This document shows positions 1 to 7,256 of a DNA stretch of 17,562 bases, piece after piece. Under the pieces are notes generated by a model. It was not told the DNA's origin. It was given only the letters and a program-made list of their open reading frames with translations, and made no database searches. This DNA comes from an uncultured Selenomonadales bacterium. GTDB lineage: Bacteria > Bacillota > Negativicutes > Selenomonadales > Selenomonadaceae. The DNA is taken from NCBI GenBank assembly GCA_937877545.1, contig CALFJE010000157.1:1-17562 (forward strand). Direction: 5' to 3'. The number at the start of each line of letters is the position of its first letter. Position 1 is the first letter of the stretch. The translations under genes were made by a program, and so were the position numbers.

Positions 1-1185
1 AATAATCTGCAAGCGGCCCCCGCCTCAACGGAACGCGATATTAAATTCGACGCGGAGGTTGAACCCGGCTCGGCGTTGGGCGTGGCTATCGTTTACGGCG
101 ACTTTTCGCTCGGCGCGACGGGCACCGTTACCGCCGTAGAAGGCAACAAGATTCTCGCGCTCGGACATTCTTTCACGCACGCCGGCAACGTCAACTACTT
201 CATGACCGACGCCTCGATTATCGGCTCGGTGAGCGGGCTTAACGGCGGCACCAAAGTTTCCCGCATGGGCAACATTATCGGGCGCGTCAATCAGGACAGG
301 GATTCGGGCATAGCCGGCATTTTGGGCACCTTCCCCGCCGTCGTCCCGATTACCGTCACCGTCAAGGACAACGCCCTCGATAAGCAGGAGACCTTCAACG
401 CCACCATTGCTTACAATGAAAATCTCGTTCCCCGGCTCGGCGCGTCGATAGCCTACGCCGCCCTTAATCGCATGGCGGATTCGCTCGCCGAGAGCACCGT
501 CGATATTGACTTCAGCATAAAGACCAACGCCGTCGCCAACGGCGAACTGGCTCGCCAAAACATGTTTTATAACTCCTCGGACGTGGGGCAGGTCGCTATC
601 CTTGAACTCATGCAAGCCCTTAATCTTGTCTGCTCCAACACCAAGGAGGAGTCGAATATTTTCAGCGTCGACGTGAATATCGCCTTCGATACGGAGCGGC
701 GCACGGCGTCAATCGTCTCAATCACGCCCGATAAAAAGCGCGTCAAGCCCGGCGAAACCGTCAACTTGACGGTCGAACTTCAACCTTACCGCAAGCCCGC
801 CGAAAAGGTCACTTTAGCTTACACGGTTCCGCTCACGGCGCGGCAAGGCAATTTGGCTCTGGAGATTCACGGCGGCGCGTTGGTTCCGGTCAATCAAGCT
901 ATGGCGAACGCGGGCGTCATTACTGCCGACTCCAATAAGAGCTACGAGGACAAGATTAAAGACTTCCTCAATGCGGGCAGGAACAATCAGCTGGTCGTGG
1001 AGGTCGGCGCGTCCAACGAGGTTAAGACCGTCAAGCAGTTGCGCAAGGACATCGCGCAGATTAAGCGTGCACAGGCTCGGCTCAAAAAGGAAGGCAAGAC
1101 CGTGCAGAAGTCCGACAACAAAGTTGACACCAACTATATAATCGATAACGTCATGCGCACGACGCTCAGCGTTGATAAAGTTTGA
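1..1185 (+). CDS. SpoIVB peptidase S55 domain-containing protein, 5'-truncated by the window
   Basis: The frame is open from base 1 and ends at TGA 1183-1185, giving 394 visible residues; the true start lies upstream. The first ~110 residues carry the C-terminal part of an S55-type domain: a G-x-x-G-T-V-T strand, the histidine motif LALGHSF (His at residue 56, codon 166-168), then NYFMTDASI and a QDRDSGIAGILG segment. In this family the histidine belongs to the serine peptidase active site and the serine motif (SGSP/SGTP type) normally precedes it, so it would lie outside the window; catalytic competence cannot be judged. Residues ~240-320 look like a beta-sandwich (PDKKRVKPGETVNLTVEL), and the tail is a Lys-rich helical stretch. 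The stop is 16 nt before the murA start with no terminator between, which suggests co-transcription. The family call is fairly sure; the substrate is unknown. Confidence 0.8.
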   Translation, partial: NNLQAAPASTERDIKFDAEVEPGSALGVAIVYGDFSLGATGTVTAVEGNKILALGHSFTHAGNVNYFMTDASIIGSVSGLNGGTKVSRMGNIIGRVNQDRDSGIAGILGTFPAVVPITVTVKDNALDKQETFNATIAYNENLVPRLGASIAYAALNRMADSLAESTVDIDFSIKTNAVANGELARQNMFYNSSDVGQVAILELMQALNLVCSNTKEESNIFSVDVNIAFDTERRTASIVSITPDKKRVKPGETVNLTVELQPYRKPAEKVTLAYTVPLTARQGNLALEIHGGALVPVNQAMANAGVITADSNKSYEDKIKDFLNAGRNNQLVVEVGASNEVKTVKQLRKDIAQIKRAQARLKKEGKTVQKSDNKVDTNYIIDNVMRTTLSVDKV

Positions 1186-1186
1186 C

Positions 1187-1192
1187 AGGAGG
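1187..1192 (+). promoter_or_regulatory. Shine-Dalgarno site that fixes the murA TTG start
   Basis: AGGAGG lies 9 nt upstream of TTG 1202-1204 and just after the TGA of the preceding gene. It rules out the longer reading from TTG 1172, which overlaps the upstream gene and has no such site. From 1202 the protein begins MERLIIKGGN and the conserved KN pair falls at Lys22-Asn23, the position expected in MurA. Confidence 0.8.
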
Positions 1193-1201
1193 ATTGAAAT
1201 T

Positions 1202-2467
1202 TTGGAGAGACTTATCATAAAAGGCGGCAACCGCTTGAGCGGCACCGTGAAGATAAGCGGCGCGAAAAATGCCGTGCTGCCCATCATTGCGGCGACGCTC
1301 CTCGGTCAAGACAAAGAAACTTGCTTGGACGAAGTACCCAATCTGGACGACGTTCGCACAATCAGCGAGGTTTTGCGGACGCTCGGTGTTAAAGTTCGTC
1401 ACGAACCTGATAACAATAAACTTTACGTCGACGCCACGTCGATTGAAAATATAACCGCGCCCTATGACCTTGTACGGAAAATGCGGGCATCGTTTCTGAT
1501 AATGGGACCGCTCTTGGCGCGGCTTGGTTCGGCTAAGATCTCATTGCCGGGCGGTTGCGCCATTGGCACGCGTCCGATTGATTTGCACCTTAAGGGCTTC
1601 GAGGCTCTGGGCGCGAAAATTTCAATCGGGCACGGCTACATTGAGGCTGTTGCCCCCGACGGCTTGAAGGGTGCGCAGATTTATCTTGACTTCCCAAGCG
1701 TGGGCGCGACCGAAAATATCTTAATGGCGGCGTCCATGGCTGAGGGGCAAACGGTTATCGAGAATCCCGCGCAGGAGCCGGAGATTGTTGACCTAGCCAA
1801 CTACTTGAACATCATGGGCGCGAAGATACGCGGAGCCGGCACCAACGTTATCAAGGTCGAGGGCGCGAAGAAACTCATTGCCCGCGACTACACGATTATT
1901 CCCGACCGCATAGAGGCGGGCACCTACATGATAGCCGCCGCCATGACACGCGGCGACGTGTACATTGCCAACGCCATAAGCGAGCACCTTAAACCCATCA
2001 TTGCCAAGCTCAAGGAGGCGGGCGTCACGGTTATCGAGGACGTGGACGGTATCCGCGTCATTTGCGACAGGCGTCCGCGAGCCGTCGACATCAAGACGTT
2101 GCCCTATCCCGGCTTCCCGACCGATATGCAGGCGCAATTTATGGCTATGCTTACCGTTTCGGGCGGCACGAGCGTCGTGACCGAGACCGTCTTTGAAAAT
2201 CGCTTTATGCACGTCGACGAACTCCGTCGCATGGGCGCGAAGATTAAGATTGACGGGCGCACCTCGGTCGTCGAGGGGCAGGATAAGTTGACGGGCTGTC
2301 AAGTCAAGGCGACTGACCTCCGCGCAGGAGCGGCGATTGTCCTGGCGGCGTTGGTTGCCGAGGGCGAGACGCAAGTCGGCTACATTCACCACATAGACCG
2401 CGGCTATGATAATCTGGTTCAAAAGCTCGTGAACTTGGGCGCGGACATCAGGCGCGTCGACAGTTAA
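1202..2467 (+). CDS. murA: UDP-N-acetylglucosamine 1-carboxyvinyltransferase
   Basis: This cytoplasmic enzyme transfers enolpyruvate from phosphoenolpyruvate to UDP-GlcNAc, the first committed step of peptidoglycan synthesis. The product has 421 residues from the TTG start, the usual family length. Visible hallmarks are SGAKNAVLP with Lys22-Asn23, and the loop GGCAIGTRPIDLHLKG with the fosfomycin-target cysteine at residue 119 (Cys115 in E. coli). FPTDMQAQFMA and MHVDELRRMGA follow in the second half, and the protein ends NLGADIRRVDS. The cysteine is present, so the Asp substitution that gives intrinsic fosfomycin resistance is not seen. Firmicutes often have two MurA paralogs; which one this is cannot be decided here. 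It follows an S55-domain gene by 16 nt, probably in one operon, and ends at a strong terminator. Confidence 0.97.
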   Translation: MERLIIKGGNRLSGTVKISGAKNAVLPIIAATLLGQDKETCLDEVPNLDDVRTISEVLRTLGVKVRHEPDNNKLYVDATSIENITAPYDLVRKMRASFLIMGPLLARLGSAKISLPGGCAIGTRPIDLHLKGFEALGAKISIGHGYIEAVAPDGLKGAQIYLDFPSVGATENILMAASMAEGQTVIENPAQEPEIVDLANYLNIMGAKIRGAGTNVIKVEGAKKLIARDYTIIPDRIEAGTYMIAAAMTRGDVYIANAISEHLKPIIAKLKEAGVTVIEDVDGIRVICDRRPRAVDIKTLPYPGFPTDMQAQFMAMLTVSGGTSVVTETVFENRFMHVDELRRMGAKIKIDGRTSVVEGQDKLTGCQVKATDLRAGAAIVLAALVAEGETQVGYIHHIDRGYDNLVQKLVNLGADIRRVDS

Positions 2468-2471
2468 AATA

Positions 2472-2509
2472 AAAAAAACTCCTCTGTCAAAGGGCAGGGG
2501 AGTTTTTTT
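2472..2509. terminator. Bidirectional intrinsic terminator between convergent genes
   Basis: The arms ACTCCTCTG (2479-2487) and CAGGGGAGT (2495-2503 region) form a stem with one G-U pair around a short loop. A-run 2472-2478 precedes it and T-run 2503-2509 follows it, so a poly-U tract is transcribed in both directions. It sits 5 nt after the murA stop and ~15 nt from the stop of the leftward oxidoreductase gene, so it can serve both. Confidence 0.92.
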
Positions 2510-2523
2510 GGTGCGCGGGCGGG

Positions 2524-4038
2524 TTAGCTTGCGCTGAGCGAAAAGATATTCGCCGGCAAGCCGCAATGGTTTATCCACTTGACCAACGTCGGCGATTCAT
2601 ACTTAACCTTGTTCTCCGCGAAAATCTCCGTGACGTGGAATTGTTTGGCAAACTCGGTGAGCATATCGGGATCCTCGTCCAGCTCAAAGGTGAGCGTCGA
2701 CATCTTTTCCTTGCAGACCAGTTGCCCGTCGCCCTCCAACTGCATGAAGTACACGCCGCAATCGGGCAGATTTTTTTCAAAGTAGCCGTCCAGAAATTCC
2801 TGCGCCTTATCGTCCAACGGCGGCGTCACGACCAAAATATTGCGCTCGGCGTTTTTGCGGTAGTAGTCGAAAATTTCTTCGTAGCTCTGAATCAGGGCGC
2901 GTTGAGTCTTGTCGCTGATTTGCTGGCGGATATTTACGTCGTCCTTTTCCAGATATTTCTTCATGTTGGCGATACGGTTGGTGTACTTGACGAATTCGAT
3001 AAAGAAAACCTTGCGGCGATTGTCGGCGATGGTGGAGGTCGTAAGGCGCGGGTTACGCGTGACGACGTTCAGGAAGTCAACGGCTTGCGTCCTCAAACCT
3101 GCGCGGTCGAAGAAGTCTTTGCCCTTGGGCGTGTGAATCAGGACGATTGAGGTGCCGCGTTCGTCGAACATATCGGGGGCGTAGTCTTGCACGCCCAGCG
3201 CGTCACCCAAAGTCAAATCGCTCTGCACACTTGGGAACTTGAACTTGCAGGCGGTACAGCTCGGTCTTCCGTTGAGTCCGCAAAGATATGTTCCGCCGTA
3301 AGCGTCTTGATGAATCGGGCAAAGATAAGATTCGCGGTCGGCGAAGTCAATCTCCATGTGCGCGAACTTCCAGCCGAAACGCTTGCTTGCAAAGTTGACG
3401 CCTTTAATCTCGTGCGCGTAGCTGAACATATCAATATAGTATTCCCAAACAGCGGGCGAGGGCACGCCTTGACAAATCACGTCAACGGTAAGGAGGTTAT
3501 CGTAATCCTTGCCGAGGAAACTTTTCAAGCCGGCGCATTGACAGGGCGTCCCGCTGAACAAAACCCTAGTCGATTTGAGCGCGTCCTTGACTTGACGGTA
3601 AACGTCGCCGATTTGGCTCTGCACATATTTTGAGCCGCGCAGATTATCCAGCTCTTCAAGCGTCCGCGCAGATTTATGCACGACGTGAAAATCCTTATCG
3701 AAACCCGCGCCGAAGATGACGCCGCCGTCTTTAAGGATAAGTTCGCTGAGCGCACCGAACACGCCGCCCGACGAGCTGTGACGCCGAACCTTGTTATCGG
3801 GGTTAATCGCCGCGAAAATCTTCGGGAGCGTCTTCGGATATTTTTTAACGAAATTCAGCGTGGGGCAAACGTCGTCGCAACGCCCGCACTCCTTGCAAAG
3901 CGCGTGGTCTATTTCGGGATAAGCAAAGCCCTCGGCGTCGCGGCGCATGGCAATCGCGTTTTGCGGGCAGGCATTGGCGCAAGCCTCGCACCCTGTGCAG
4001 TCGGCGCGATTCGCAGAAATCATTTCTTCAATCTTCAT
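2524..4038 (-). CDS. Coenzyme F420 hydrogenase/dehydrogenase beta-subunit (FrhB/FdhB) family iron-sulfur oxidoreductase
   Basis: The product has 504 residues. A bacterial-type 2[4Fe-4S] ferredoxin domain opens it: CxxCxxCxxxCP at Cys14/17/20/24 and again at Cys48/51/54/58. Next come SSSGGVFGALSE, YVQSQIGDVYRQV, FSGTPCQCAGL and CQGVPSP, typical of the FrhB/FdhB N- and C-terminal domains; a further Cys pair lies in GRPSCTACKFKFP. Residues ~385-504 form an extension I do not recognise. In Firmicutes and Bacteroidetes such proteins commonly sit beside polysaccharide pyruvyl transferases in glycan loci, as here, so a redox role in glycan modification using flavin and ferredoxin is an inference; true F420 use is doubtful. 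The ATG has GGAGGAAA at 4044-4051 on this strand. The gene follows its neighbour by 30 nt and is probably co-transcribed with it. Confidence 0.88.
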   Translation of the reverse strand: MKIEEMISANRADCTGCEACANACPQNAIAMRRDAEGFAYPEIDHALCKECGRCDDVCPTLNFVKKYPKTLPKIFAAINPDNKVRRHSSSGGVFGALSELILKDGGVIFGAGFDKDFHVVHKSARTLEELDNLRGSKYVQSQIGDVYRQVKDALKSTRVLFSGTPCQCAGLKSFLGKDYDNLLTVDVICQGVPSPAVWEYYIDMFSYAHEIKGVNFASKRFGWKFAHMEIDFADRESYLCPIHQDAYGGTYLCGLNGRPSCTACKFKFPSVQSDLTLGDALGVQDYAPDMFDERGTSIVLIHTPKGKDFFDRAGLRTQAVDFLNVVTRNPRLTTSTIADNRRKVFFIEFVKYTNRIANMKKYLEKDDVNIRQQISDKTQRALIQSYEEIFDYYRKNAERNILVVTPPLDDKAQEFLDGYFEKNLPDCGVYFMQLEGDGQLVCKEKMSTLTFELDEDPDMLTEFAKQFHVTEIFAENKVKYESPTLVKWINHCGLPANIFSLSAS

Positions 4039-4068
4039 TGGTATTTCCTCCGAAATTTTTTAAGCGGC

Positions 4069-5391
4069 TCACTTTTTGCGCTTACGTTTCTTGCGCGATT
4101 TGCCTTTGGACGGCTCGTCGTCGGGTTGTTTAATCTGCGCGGGAGCCTCGACCTCGGCAGGCGTCTCGACCTTATCGGGTGTCTCGACCTTAACGGGCGT
4201 CTCGTCGATTAGCGGCTTGTCTTGTTCGGACGCTTCGATTATAAACGGCTCTTCCTCGTCGTCTAAATCAACGTCAAGCTCGACCTGTACAGGCGGTTCG
4301 CTTATCGGCGGCTCGGCTTGTTCGGGTTGTTTAAGTCCCAACGCCACCTTGAGGAAGTCCAGCGAACGTTCGCGCTCGACGGGTAACACTTCGTCGCGGC
4401 GGCTGAAGTCGATTTGCAAGGGGTCTTCCATTTTTATTTCCAAGTCAACGTCGGTAGCGCGTTCACTTAAGCCGAACAGCTCAAGGAGCGATTCAAAGCG
4501 CGAGAAGCGTTGCACCATGCGACCGAGTTGCAATTTGTAGACGATGAACGGACGCTTGAGAATCAGCGCAAACGACGTGCCGTGGAAAGATTGCGTGCAG
4601 AAAAGCGTAGCGTGGTCGACGAGGTACAGGAATTCCTCAATGCCCGTAACGTAGTGGTGGAAGTTGTCCCAATCGAGCAGGTTAATCAGCGGCAGACCGA
4701 GTTTGGCAGCAAGGTCAACGACTTGTTCGGGCGGCTTGCCCGTGAAAAAGTACGTCAGCACGTAGCCGCGCTCGTAATTCTTTTTGCTGAACCACGTGGG
4801 CGGCTTGGCGATTTTGCGCCACTCGTCCGCCTCAAGCAGAAAGACCGGGTCAACGACTTGCGGGACTTTGCGCCCCGTCAGCTTTTCGACAAGCTCCACG
4901 CCCTCGCGCTCGCGAATCGACACGTGCGGCATTTCCAAAATCTTTTCGCGGAAGTAGCCGGCAAGGTGCGGCGGGATTTCGGGCACGGCGATACTCGCGG
5001 CATAGGCGATACGCTTTTCGGGCGGCGCAAACTCGCAGAAATTCCCCGGCACGCACAAATCGGGATTCCAAACCTGGTCGGAGCCGACAACGAAATAATC
5101 ATAATCGTCGGCGACGTCCTCCAGATACGGCAAGTCAAAGCGCGTGCGAACGTAGGTGTCCTCAAACTCCTTGAACTTATTTTCGCGAACGCAACGGAAC
5201 GCGGAAAGGCGCACGGTTCCCGTAAGTTGCCGATTTATTTCCAGATCGTAAGGGGTAAAGGGCTTGGTGGAGTGATGCCAAAGCACTTCCGAAAAGCCCG
5301 CCAATTTTTCCAGCGTGCGATACAACGCATATTTTTGGAGCATGTTGCCGTAATTGTCATAGACATTCACGGTAAGCAAGGCTGTCCGCAT
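4069..5391 (-). CDS. Polysaccharide pyruvyl transferase family protein with a long acidic then polybasic tail
   Basis: The product has 440 residues from ATG 5389-5391. GGGAGGGAA directly upstream serves as the ribosome binding site; an in-frame TTG that overlaps that site is rejected. Family marks are NYGNMLQKYAL (13-23), VVGSDQVWNPD (101-111), RIAYAASI (127-134) and CTQSFHGTSFALI (265-277), the usual S-F-H-G motif. Family members transfer pyruvate from PEP to glycan sugars as ketals; acceptor and exact activity here are unknown. After about residue 353 the globular domain gives way to an ~87-residue low-complexity tail: Pro/Glu/Asp-rich, with a six-residue VETPxx repeat, and a final block of Lys/Arg (SRKKRKRKK). 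The core family does not need such a tail. This is the first gene of a two-gene unit with the iron-sulfur oxidoreductase. Confidence 0.88.
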   Translation of the reverse strand: MRTALLTVNVYDNYGNMLQKYALYRTLEKLAGFSEVLWHHSTKPFTPYDLEINRQLTGTVRLSAFRCVRENKFKEFEDTYVRTRFDLPYLEDVADDYDYFVVGSDQVWNPDLCVPGNFCEFAPPEKRIAYAASIAVPEIPPHLAGYFREKILEMPHVSIREREGVELVEKLTGRKVPQVVDPVFLLEADEWRKIAKPPTWFSKKNYERGYVLTYFFTGKPPEQVVDLAAKLGLPLINLLDWDNFHHYVTGIEEFLYLVDHATLFCTQSFHGTSFALILKRPFIVYKLQLGRMVQRFSRFESLLELFGLSERATDVDLEIKMEDPLQIDFSRRDEVLPVERERSLDFLKVALGLKQPEQAEPPISEPPVQVELDVDLDDEEEPFIIEASEQDKPLIDETPVKVETPDKVETPAEVEAPAQIKQPDDEPSKGKSRKKRKRKK

Positions 5392-5421
5392 TTTATTCCC
5401 TCCCAAAAAATTTTACAGCAT

Positions 5422-5448
5422 GTTATAGCAATAATGCCGCGCTGTCAA
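5422..5448 (-). promoter_or_regulatory. Sigma70-type promoter for the pyruvyl transferase/oxidoreductase pair
   Basis: Read on the minus strand: a perfect -35 TTGACA (5443-5448), a 15-nt spacer, and -10 TATAAC (5422-5427) preceded by TGC, an extended -10. The predicted start is near 5415, about 24 nt before the ATG. The spacer is short, which the extended -10 may offset. Confidence 0.6.
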
Positions 5449-5461
5449 CGGCGACGCGACG

Positions 5462-6439
5462 CTATTGCGCCAAAATGATTTCCTCGATTCGAGCGTTTTC
5501 AGCCTCAAGCTTTGTTATGACGCCCGCCTTTTCCATGGCGTCGATAACGACGAGTTGCCGCTGCTTGGCGAGGCGAAAATCGACGTAGGGCGAATAGAGA
5601 CTTGGAGCGTTCGGCAAGCCCGCAAGCATGGCGCATTCGGCTATCGTCAAGTCGGCAGGCTCCTTGGCAAAGTAACCCTGCGCGGCGTCATAAATCCCGT
5701 AAAAGTCGGAGCCGTAATAAATCACGTTCAGATAAATTTCCAGGATTTTATCTTTGCTGAAGTCTTTTTCCATGTTCATGGACAGGATAAGCTCCTCGGC
5801 TTTGCGCGTAAAAGTTTGGTCGCTGGTAAGGAAAAGATTCTTGACGGTCTGCTGAGTGATAGTCGACGCGCCCTCCTGAATTTCGCCCGCCTCCACGTTG
5901 ACGAGCACGGCGCGGGCTATGCCGATAAGGTCAAAGCCCTTGTGCTTGTAAAAGCGCGTATCCTCGACGGCGACGACCGCTTGACATAAAAGGTTGGGCA
6001 TTCTGTTAATCGCGACGTAGTTTGGGATAGTCTTAATTTTGTCTTCGACGGCGGGCTTGATTGAAGTCATCCTGTCGAGGGTGGAGAATAAGCCTAGTTC
6101 CTCGTCCTTACGCGGCGGCGGAGTATTTTCCCGCGCAGAGGTGAACGGGGTCGCGTCGGAGGATTTGTTATCGGCGGATTCGGTCGGGTCGAAAGGTTGA
6201 TTGTTGCGCTCGTCGAAGAGCGTTCTTATTTGAGACACGCCGCGAGGCTTGACGGGTTCGTCGTCGACGAAAAGTTTATCCTCGACGGAGCCGAGCGAAT
6301 CGGCGGGGTGGTTGCTTTTTATATACAACGTAACGGCGAACGAAATGCAAAACGTCAGCACCATCGCGACGATAAATTTCACGGCTTTGATAATGAACTT
6401 AAAGGAACGTTTGGGCTTTTGCGGATTGTCGTTGCTCAA
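5462..6439 (-). CDS. mtgA: Monofunctional peptidoglycan glycosyltransferase (GT51)
   Basis: The product has 325 residues. A cytoplasmic basic N-terminus leads to one membrane anchor (~residues 14-40), then a Pro/Asp/Ser-rich linker (~45-130), then a GT51 domain facing outward. All five GT51 motifs are visible: EDTRFYKHKGFD with catalytic Glu159, GASTITQQ (190-197), RKAEEL (212-217) with the second Glu, KILEIYLN (231-238) and AAQGYFAK. GT51 enzymes polymerise lipid II into glycan strands. No transpeptidase domain follows; the protein ends ~130 residues after the ITQQ motif, so it is monofunctional. The symbol is by analogy, as the linker makes it longer than typical MtgA. The start is TTG 6437-6439, with GAGGAG (6450-6455) 10 nt upstream; no ATG fits better. 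Confidence 0.9.
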   Translation of the reverse strand: MSNDNPQKPKRSFKFIIKAVKFIVAMVLTFCISFAVTLYIKSNHPADSLGSVEDKLFVDDEPVKPRGVSQIRTLFDERNNQPFDPTESADNKSSDATPFTSARENTPPPRKDEELGLFSTLDRMTSIKPAVEDKIKTIPNYVAINRMPNLLCQAVVAVEDTRFYKHKGFDLIGIARAVLVNVEAGEIQEGASTITQQTVKNLFLTSDQTFTRKAEELILSMNMEKDFSKDKILEIYLNVIYYGSDFYGIYDAAQGYFAKEPADLTIAECAMLAGLPNAPSLYSPYVDFRLAKQRQLVVIDAMEKAGVITKLEAENARIEEIILAQ

Positions 6440-6472
6440 AAAAAAATTACTCCTCTCTGTGTCGTTGATGGA

Positions 6473-6481
6473 AGTATATCA
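6473..6481 (-). promoter_or_regulatory. Extended -10 promoter for the GT51 gene
   Basis: On the minus strand TGATATACT gives an extended -10 (TG-n-TATACT). The predicted start is near 6466, leaving a leader of ~27 nt that holds the GAGGAG site. No good -35 is visible at the expected distance, as can be the case for extended -10 promoters. Confidence 0.5.
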
Positions 6482-6517
6482 TAAAAATTCTTTAACGTCG
6501 AAAGTTTTTTCGGTGTC

Positions 6518-6546
6518 TTGTTCAAGATTGGTGCAAGCATTAGAAT
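6518..6546 (+). promoter_or_regulatory. Promoter for the HSDR_N-type gene
   Basis: TTGTTC (6518-6523), a 17-nt spacer and TAGAAT (6541-6546) lie 17 nt before the ATG at 6564; the start would be near 6553, so the leader is very short (~11 nt). It lies back to back with the GT51 promoter. Confidence 0.5.
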
Positions 6547-6563
6547 ATCGCGGGGTGATAAAC

Positions 6564-7028
6564 ATGTTGAAAGATTTTCAACCGCCGCACGTGTACAAGC
6601 TGGAAGGTCAGCAAATGTACTTCGACGCGGTGCGGAAAAAATATGTGCCTGTCACGGAGCGCGAAACGGTGCGTCAACGCGTGGTGCAATTCTTGATTCA
6701 AGAGTTGGGCGTGCCGCAAAAGATGATACGCCTTGGGGAAAAATTATCGAATTATGGTTTGCCGTTTCGACACAGAGCGGACATAGTCATCGAGCGATAC
6801 GACCGCGAGGAAGGCGTCAATCGCCCCGTGGCGGTGGTGGAGTGCAAGGCATTGGAGCGGACTTTGGACGAGGCGGCTTACAATGAGGCGTTCGACTACG
6901 CGGAGAAATTGGGTTGTTCATACTGCTTGCTTACGAACGTGGAGGAGGCGCATTGGTTTTACCTGGACGCGGACAGCTACGTTGAGCTTGAGTCGGTGCC
7001 AACGTATCGGGAGATGATAAGCCATTAA
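6564..7028 (+). CDS. Stand-alone type I restriction enzyme R N-terminal (HSDR_N)-like protein
   Basis: The product has 154 residues. The ATG has GGGGTGAT at 6553-6558 in front; the frame runs upstream without a stop, but only antisense to the GT51 gene, so the longer version is rejected. The fold is suggested by Glu34 in TERETVR, then Asp73 in HRADIVI and Glu93-Cys94-Lys95 in VVECKA, matching the D...E-x-K core of the PD-(D/E)XK nuclease superfamily, and EAFDYAEKLGC after it, as in HSDR_N domains. There is no helicase part and no hsdM or hsdS gene nearby, so this is not a type I restriction system. Small single-domain members are widespread and their function is unknown; nuclease activity is only an inference. 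Confidence 0.75.
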   Translation: MLKDFQPPHVYKLEGQQMYFDAVRKKYVPVTERETVRQRVVQFLIQELGVPQKMIRLGEKLSNYGLPFRHRADIVIERYDREEGVNRPVAVVECKALERTLDEAAYNEAFDYAEKLGCSYCLLTNVEEAHWFYLDADSYVELESVPTYREMISH

Positions 7029-7035
7029 ACGACAT

Positions 7036-7063
7036 AAAAGGAGCCGTCACGGATGACGGCTCC
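7036..7063 (-). terminator. Intrinsic terminator for the leftward permease transcript
   Basis: A perfect 10-bp stem (GGAGCCGTCA 7040-7049, TGACGGCTCC 7054-7063) with a 4-nt loop. Read on the minus strand it is followed by TTTT (7036-7039), so it fits the gene at 7257-8069. On the plus strand no T-run follows. Confidence 0.75.
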
Positions 7064-7065
7064 GA

Positions 7066-7101
7066 CACCGCCGCATTTGCGTGATGCAAATACCGGCGGT
7101 G
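7066..7101. repeat. Long inverted repeat, 14-bp interrupted stem
   Basis: CACCGCCG (7066-7073) pairs with CGGCGGTG (7094-7101) and ATTTGC (7075-7080) with GCAAAT (7086-7091). There is a small bulge between the two helices and the loop is GTGAT. No T-run follows on either strand. Its function is unknown. Confidence 0.7.
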
Positions 7102-7146
7102 CAAGCCACGCTTCGGGTTACGCGGACGCTTCGGCAGTCGTTAGTT

Positions 7147-7171
7147 GGACGCCCCCGCGAGGTGTCCTTTT
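7147..7171 (+). terminator. Candidate intrinsic terminator for the HSDR_N-type gene
   Basis: GGACGCC (7147-7153) and GGTGTCC (7161-7167) form a 7-bp stem with one G-U pair, followed by TTTTCTTT. It lies ~120 nt after the stop at 7028. Confidence 0.55.
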
Positions 7172-7177
7172 CTTTGC

Positions 7178-7207
7178 AACTTTCTTTTGGACAAGCAAAA
7201 GAAAGTT
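7178..7207. repeat. Perfect 12-bp inverted repeat
   Basis: AACTTTCTTTTG (7178-7189) and CAAAAGAAAGTT (7196-7207) are exact reverse complements around a 6-nt spacer. The same pyrimidine-rich string recurs in part just upstream (TTTTCTTTGC) and downstream (CCTTTCTT). It could be a hairpin or one end of a small interspersed repeat. Confidence 0.75.
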
Positions 7208-7232
7208 GATCCTAAACATGGATTCTTTGAAA

Positions 7233-7255
7233 CCTTTCTTGCGCGGGAAGAAAGG
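7233..7255 (-). terminator. Hairpin directly after the permease stop codon
   Basis: CCTTTCTT (7233-7240) and AAGAAAGG (7248-7255) form a perfect 8-bp stem with a GC-rich 7-nt loop, one base beyond the permease TAA (7257-7259). On the minus strand only TTTC follows, so it is a weak terminator or an mRNA 3'-end stabiliser. Confidence 0.45.
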
Positions 7256-7256
7256 C

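Noticed and set aside
1793..2578. 261-codon open frame opposite murA
   Set aside because: A shadow of the murA codon pattern, and it runs through the terminator at 2472-2509.
4510..5478. 322-codon open frame on the plus strand opposite the pyruvyl transferase gene
   Set aside because: It is antisense to a gene with clear family motifs, has an Arg/Val-rich shadow composition and no ribosome binding site.
6249..6563. 105-codon upstream extension of the HSDR_N-type gene
   Set aside because: It lies antisense to the GT51 gene, has no ribosome binding site, and passes through both promoters. The ATG at 6564 has a good site and fits the domain length.
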